Assembly (NCBI RefSeq): GCF_905220365.1
Contig: NC_061123.1
Span: 3,038,001 to 3,102,000 of the forward strand
Origin: Vanessa cardui
Lineage: Eukaryota > Arthropoda > Insecta > Lepidoptera > Nymphalidae
Reading direction: 5' to 3'
Length of the DNA: 64,000 bases
Positions 60,568-64,000 of the stretch are shown here, piece by piece; positions within the stretch are counted from its first letter, which is position 1; every line of letters starts with the position of its first letter. Made by a program: the position numbers and the translations under genes. A model generated the notes under the pieces. The model did no database searches and was not told the origin of the DNA. It saw nothing but the letters and a program-made list of their open reading frames with translations.

Positions 60568-62019
60568 GTTTATATAGTAATCGTGGTAATTTATGTTAGA
60601 CATCAATTTATCTCTTTAAATCTTAGCAGAAGCATTTGTCCCGCCAAGTTTAAAGTAATGGCCAGGATATTCAGTCATAAATTTGATACCAATTTTTGTT
60701 GTTCTTTTGGAGTCGGTCTTACGTTTGGCTATTAGAGAAATTATATATTTCAATAACTACCAATCGTTTTTCGGGTACAAATCAGAAAGCTAATTATTAC
60801 GGATAGCAGGGAAAATGTATAAACATGAAAGATTTTCAATAAATTACCTGATTATATAGACAATTTACTAGACCCGGCAACTGTATATAGATATAGGAAA
60901 AAAAATTACCACATCTTTGTAGTAATTCTTATTTTTTTACTTTAAATATTATTCGAATTGTATGCGTGACAAGAAGCGTAGCTGACACTAAATATACTGA
61001 GATGGATTGTCCTGTGAGCATTATAATCTCTCCATAGTTATGCTAATCCCGTATACGCTCACACTTTGTGTGCACTCTGTATTGTTTATTTGAATTTGCA
61101 TCTTCAGAATAATCCATAGAGCTTATTCAAGCATACCACTACTCATAGCCGTGTCCTCGTATGACAATACTAGCTGCTCCGCGCGGTTTCATCCGTGTTA
61201 ATTGTTGCAGCTCCATAATGACGTAACGTATTTAACGCAAATATATTGTTTAATACTGACATATTGTTGACGTATTCGGTACATGAATATAGCTGAAATA
61301 GCTTTAATAGAAATAGCTTTCCAAGAATGTTAGCAAATCCTCATTTTAAGGAATTGCTAATATTCCCTTCAATTAAACCTATATGCGTACGACTGGGTAC
61401 GACTATAGCCCAAGAGGTTATCTTGTAACTTTTTATATAGTAAGGCGGCTCATTAACTATTGGTTGGCCCGCTGGATTCGTGTGACGATACAATACTTAT
61501 TTGTTTTCTAAAAAGCAATATTTTACTCAGCTATGATCCTATTAAAGAGTAAAAGTAAGCCAGTCTAATTACAGTCTTTGACCTCTTGGTTTTGGAAGTG
61601 TACAGGTAGATCTACACTTTGTAAAGTTATTTTTTTATTGGTAGAGGAGTCCACTTACCGTGAGGTGGGTAATTTGTCCGTCTGCTATTCTGATAAAATA
61701 AAAACAAAGCACTTTCACCTTGTAACTGAAACTCGTGAAAGTCTTTTATAAGAGATGAAAGAATTTCTTAAGATTCTTTTAACAATATGAAGACCTTAAA
61801 GTTAATTGGAACAATCTCATATTTAATACTTCGGCAGAAATATAATATAGATACCTATTTGGATTTCGATCTATTTCTAGACGAATTCAGTAAATTCATA
61901 ACATGGAAGTGTAGAATTTCTGTTTCTGTTCTTGTGTATCTTAAAGCACGACGTACAATATATAAGATGTTAAATTGTAAATAAAATATAATGTACAAAA
62001 TTGAGAAAGGTTTTTTACG
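60568..62019. other. Gene-free stretch
   Basis: AT-rich sequence. The frame 61787-61984 has no recognisable feature. Confidence 0.4.
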
Positions 62020-62282
62020 ATATTTAATAATAATAATAATAATAATAAATATGAGACAACATCACATACATTACTCTGATCCCAATGTAAGTAGCTGAAG
62101 CACTTGTGTTATAGAAATCAGAAGTAACGACGGTACCACAAACACCCAGACCCAAGACAACATAGAAAACTAATGGTAATCTACATCGACTCGGCCGGGA
62201 ATCGAACCCGGGACCTCAGAGTGGGGTACCCATGAAAACCGGTGTACACACCACTCGACCGTGGAGGTCGTCGTCGTCATTT
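62020..62282 (-). mobile_element. SINE family 2 copy, inverted relative to 39722
   Basis: Minus orientation. The head box B GGGTTCGATTCC and body agree with the plus copy at almost every position, apart from a few changes and a 5-base gap near CCATTAG. The tail is a (TTA)n tract (62026-62049), against TTTA repeats in the other copy. Confidence 0.88.
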
Positions 62283-64000
62283 AACAGTGCGTTGTGTTTT
62301 TAAAGCAATTACTCGTAATACATCACAGGTCTTTCCTATTTTTATTTTAACGTGAAATAATAAACAGTAATGACGAGTTCCGAAGCCGGAGAAAAGTCCC
62401 AAGAGTAATTTTAGATGTCAAATCGCATTTTGAATTCGTTTAGGTTGACGTGAAATTTAATAACAAAAGCAATTCTGCGAAGCCACCCATTCGCCCGCCT
62501 TCCCTCTAATTTAACCGCCTACTAAAATAATTCAATAACATAAAAACATAATTTTTCAAGATGTTCCCATCTACGATATCATTATACTTACCGGGGCTGT
62601 GACTGAATGTTCATTGTCCGTAGGTTTATTTCTGATTTTATATTACTAATTGCCTGTTGTAATTTTAATTCGAATAAGTAGTGTTATGTCTGAGATTTAT
62701 ATTTCACTAGTAAATCATAGCAGATGTTATCATGTTTATATAGATATATATCTTCATTGGAAAGGTAAATGCTAAATCGCTAAAGTGGTACGTTTGGGAA
62801 TAGGAAATTAAGCTAACTTACATTCAAACCTCATTTCTCAAAAGTACCAAGTTGTCGCTTTATCGTTTCTTCCTTTTCACTGACGATATATACTAATGTA
62901 CGTTCGATTGATCGGTATAAAGCTTCCGGAGCTTCGTCTATCGGCGAGTTACAAACTAATAATATAAAACATTCTCCGCAAAATTGCATATAACTATGTG
63001 ACATTAATGGTCAATTAATTAAAAACATATTTTTTTATGTATAGGTACATACTTAATACAGTAATATCTACGACTATTCTCGACATAGCCTAGAGCACTA
63101 ATGAAACTAAAATACAATAAATATGTTATGTGAAGCAGATGGAAATGAAAACTAATCTCTTAAAATTATGTGTATTGATTACATAATATTTAAAAGCTAA
63201 GAATGCGTCAACATGAAAATGTTTCTTCAGATTTCAACGTGAACTGGCATATTTTGAAATAAACCGCAAAATGTTCGTGAAACACAATTCGCTTCACACA
63301 ACGGAAGAAGCCTATACAAATCCTTTTCTAAACAAAACTTGCAAAACTGCTCGGAACTTCTTGAGAAGTTTTTTTGTTTTATTTTTATGGTTTCCAAAAT
63401 AAGTCTCTGTTATGAAAGCAAAATAAATGGCCGCTGCTATTGCGACGCAAGGCATTGTTGTGAAATGAAATTAAACGTCATTAATATGGAATGTGTTATT
63501 TATTCTCATGTTATTTATTATTAAATTCGTAAATAAGTGGCGTTCACATCTTTTTATGGCTAGGTCTAGCTCATACTAGGCTCATACATAAAACTCGAAC
63601 ACACTTAGTCGTATCGCATGTTTTTGATTTCCTGTGGCGAAGGAAATTGTTGTGCGAGCATCTCTAACAGTCTTGCTGATTTTCAAACTCAAGCCGTGAA
63701 GCAATATTTTATTGCTGATCCGCAGCTGATGTATATATATGACAACTGTACTTGCCATGCTTAACGCGTAACCCTAGGTAGTGTATTTGGTTGATAAGTT
63801 ATCAAGGATTAGTTAATAAAGCCAGACAGCTTTTTATACTTATGCTACTCGCAACTTCTGAGAAATACAATTCAGAGGCTGACCAAGGTGCCCTAGGTTC
63901 TAGATTGCAGAGATAACAAGTAGTAACTTGTTGTTTTTGTTCAACTGCTCGTTTGTGCTATACTAGAATATGTTATCTTATATTTCAAAAAATACAAATT
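62283..64000. other. Gene-free right end of the window
   Basis: No supportable gene. Patches of mixed composition at 62880-62955 and 63600-63920 (with an E-box-like GCAGCTGATG) may be regulatory. The frame 63339-63524 lacks family features. Confidence 0.35.

Noticed and set aside
1..64000. CRISPR arrays, bacterial operons, riboswitches
   Set aside because: No spaced identical repeats or operon-like gene packing; the DNA is plainly eukaryotic with spliceosomal introns.

Overview
The window looks like AT-rich nuclear DNA from an insect, most probably a lepidopteran (butterfly or moth). Three things point there: small-exon genes with GT-AG introns, tRNA-derived SINEs and Helitron-like elements of the kind common in Lepidoptera, and Rab6 and FAM8A1 orthologues with insect-like protein sequence. 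The species call is inference. Coding density is very low. Most open reading frames in the window are chance frames in AT-rich DNA.

Layout. At the left edge, three 5' exons of Rab6 lie on the minus strand (289-2076), and the gene runs off the window. Upstream of it, also on the minus strand, is a complete four-exon gene for a FAM8A1-like RDD-domain membrane protein (4523-5746, 308 residues when spliced). A short unidentified minus-strand frame lies at 6115-6462. From about 6.5 kb to 21 kb the DNA is intergenic or intronic, with some GC-richer islands, microsatellites and repeat scraps but no gene I can support. At 21.77-27.89 kb there is a nested repeat. A DNA transposon flanked by TTAA and carrying GGGGACTACA-type inverted ends holds a minus-strand Ty3/gypsy-class LTR retrotransposon with apparently identical 363-bp LTRs. 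The LTR element has lost RNase H and most of its integrase. At 29.82-31.10 kb a mariner with an uninterrupted 341-residue transposase sits inside a Helitron-like repeat.

The right half (31-64 kb) is mostly non-coding. It holds SINEs of two tRNA-derived families, four good Helitron-like copies, decayed interspersed repeats and a perfect 32-bp-arm palindrome. Two isolated plus-strand exons may belong to one or two genes with long introns: a 64-bp internal exon at 48643-48706 and a terminal exon at 58886-59104 followed by a poly(A) signal.

Rab6 (Golgi and retrograde vesicle traffic) and FAM8A1 (ER-associated degradation through the HRD1 ligase complex) both act in the secretory pathway, but nothing in the sequence shows them working together. 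Their shared strand and closeness may be chance. I found no clearly new multi-gene system. The most interesting items are the nested transposon, the deleted LTR element with identical LTRs, the intact mariner, and the two orphan exons.
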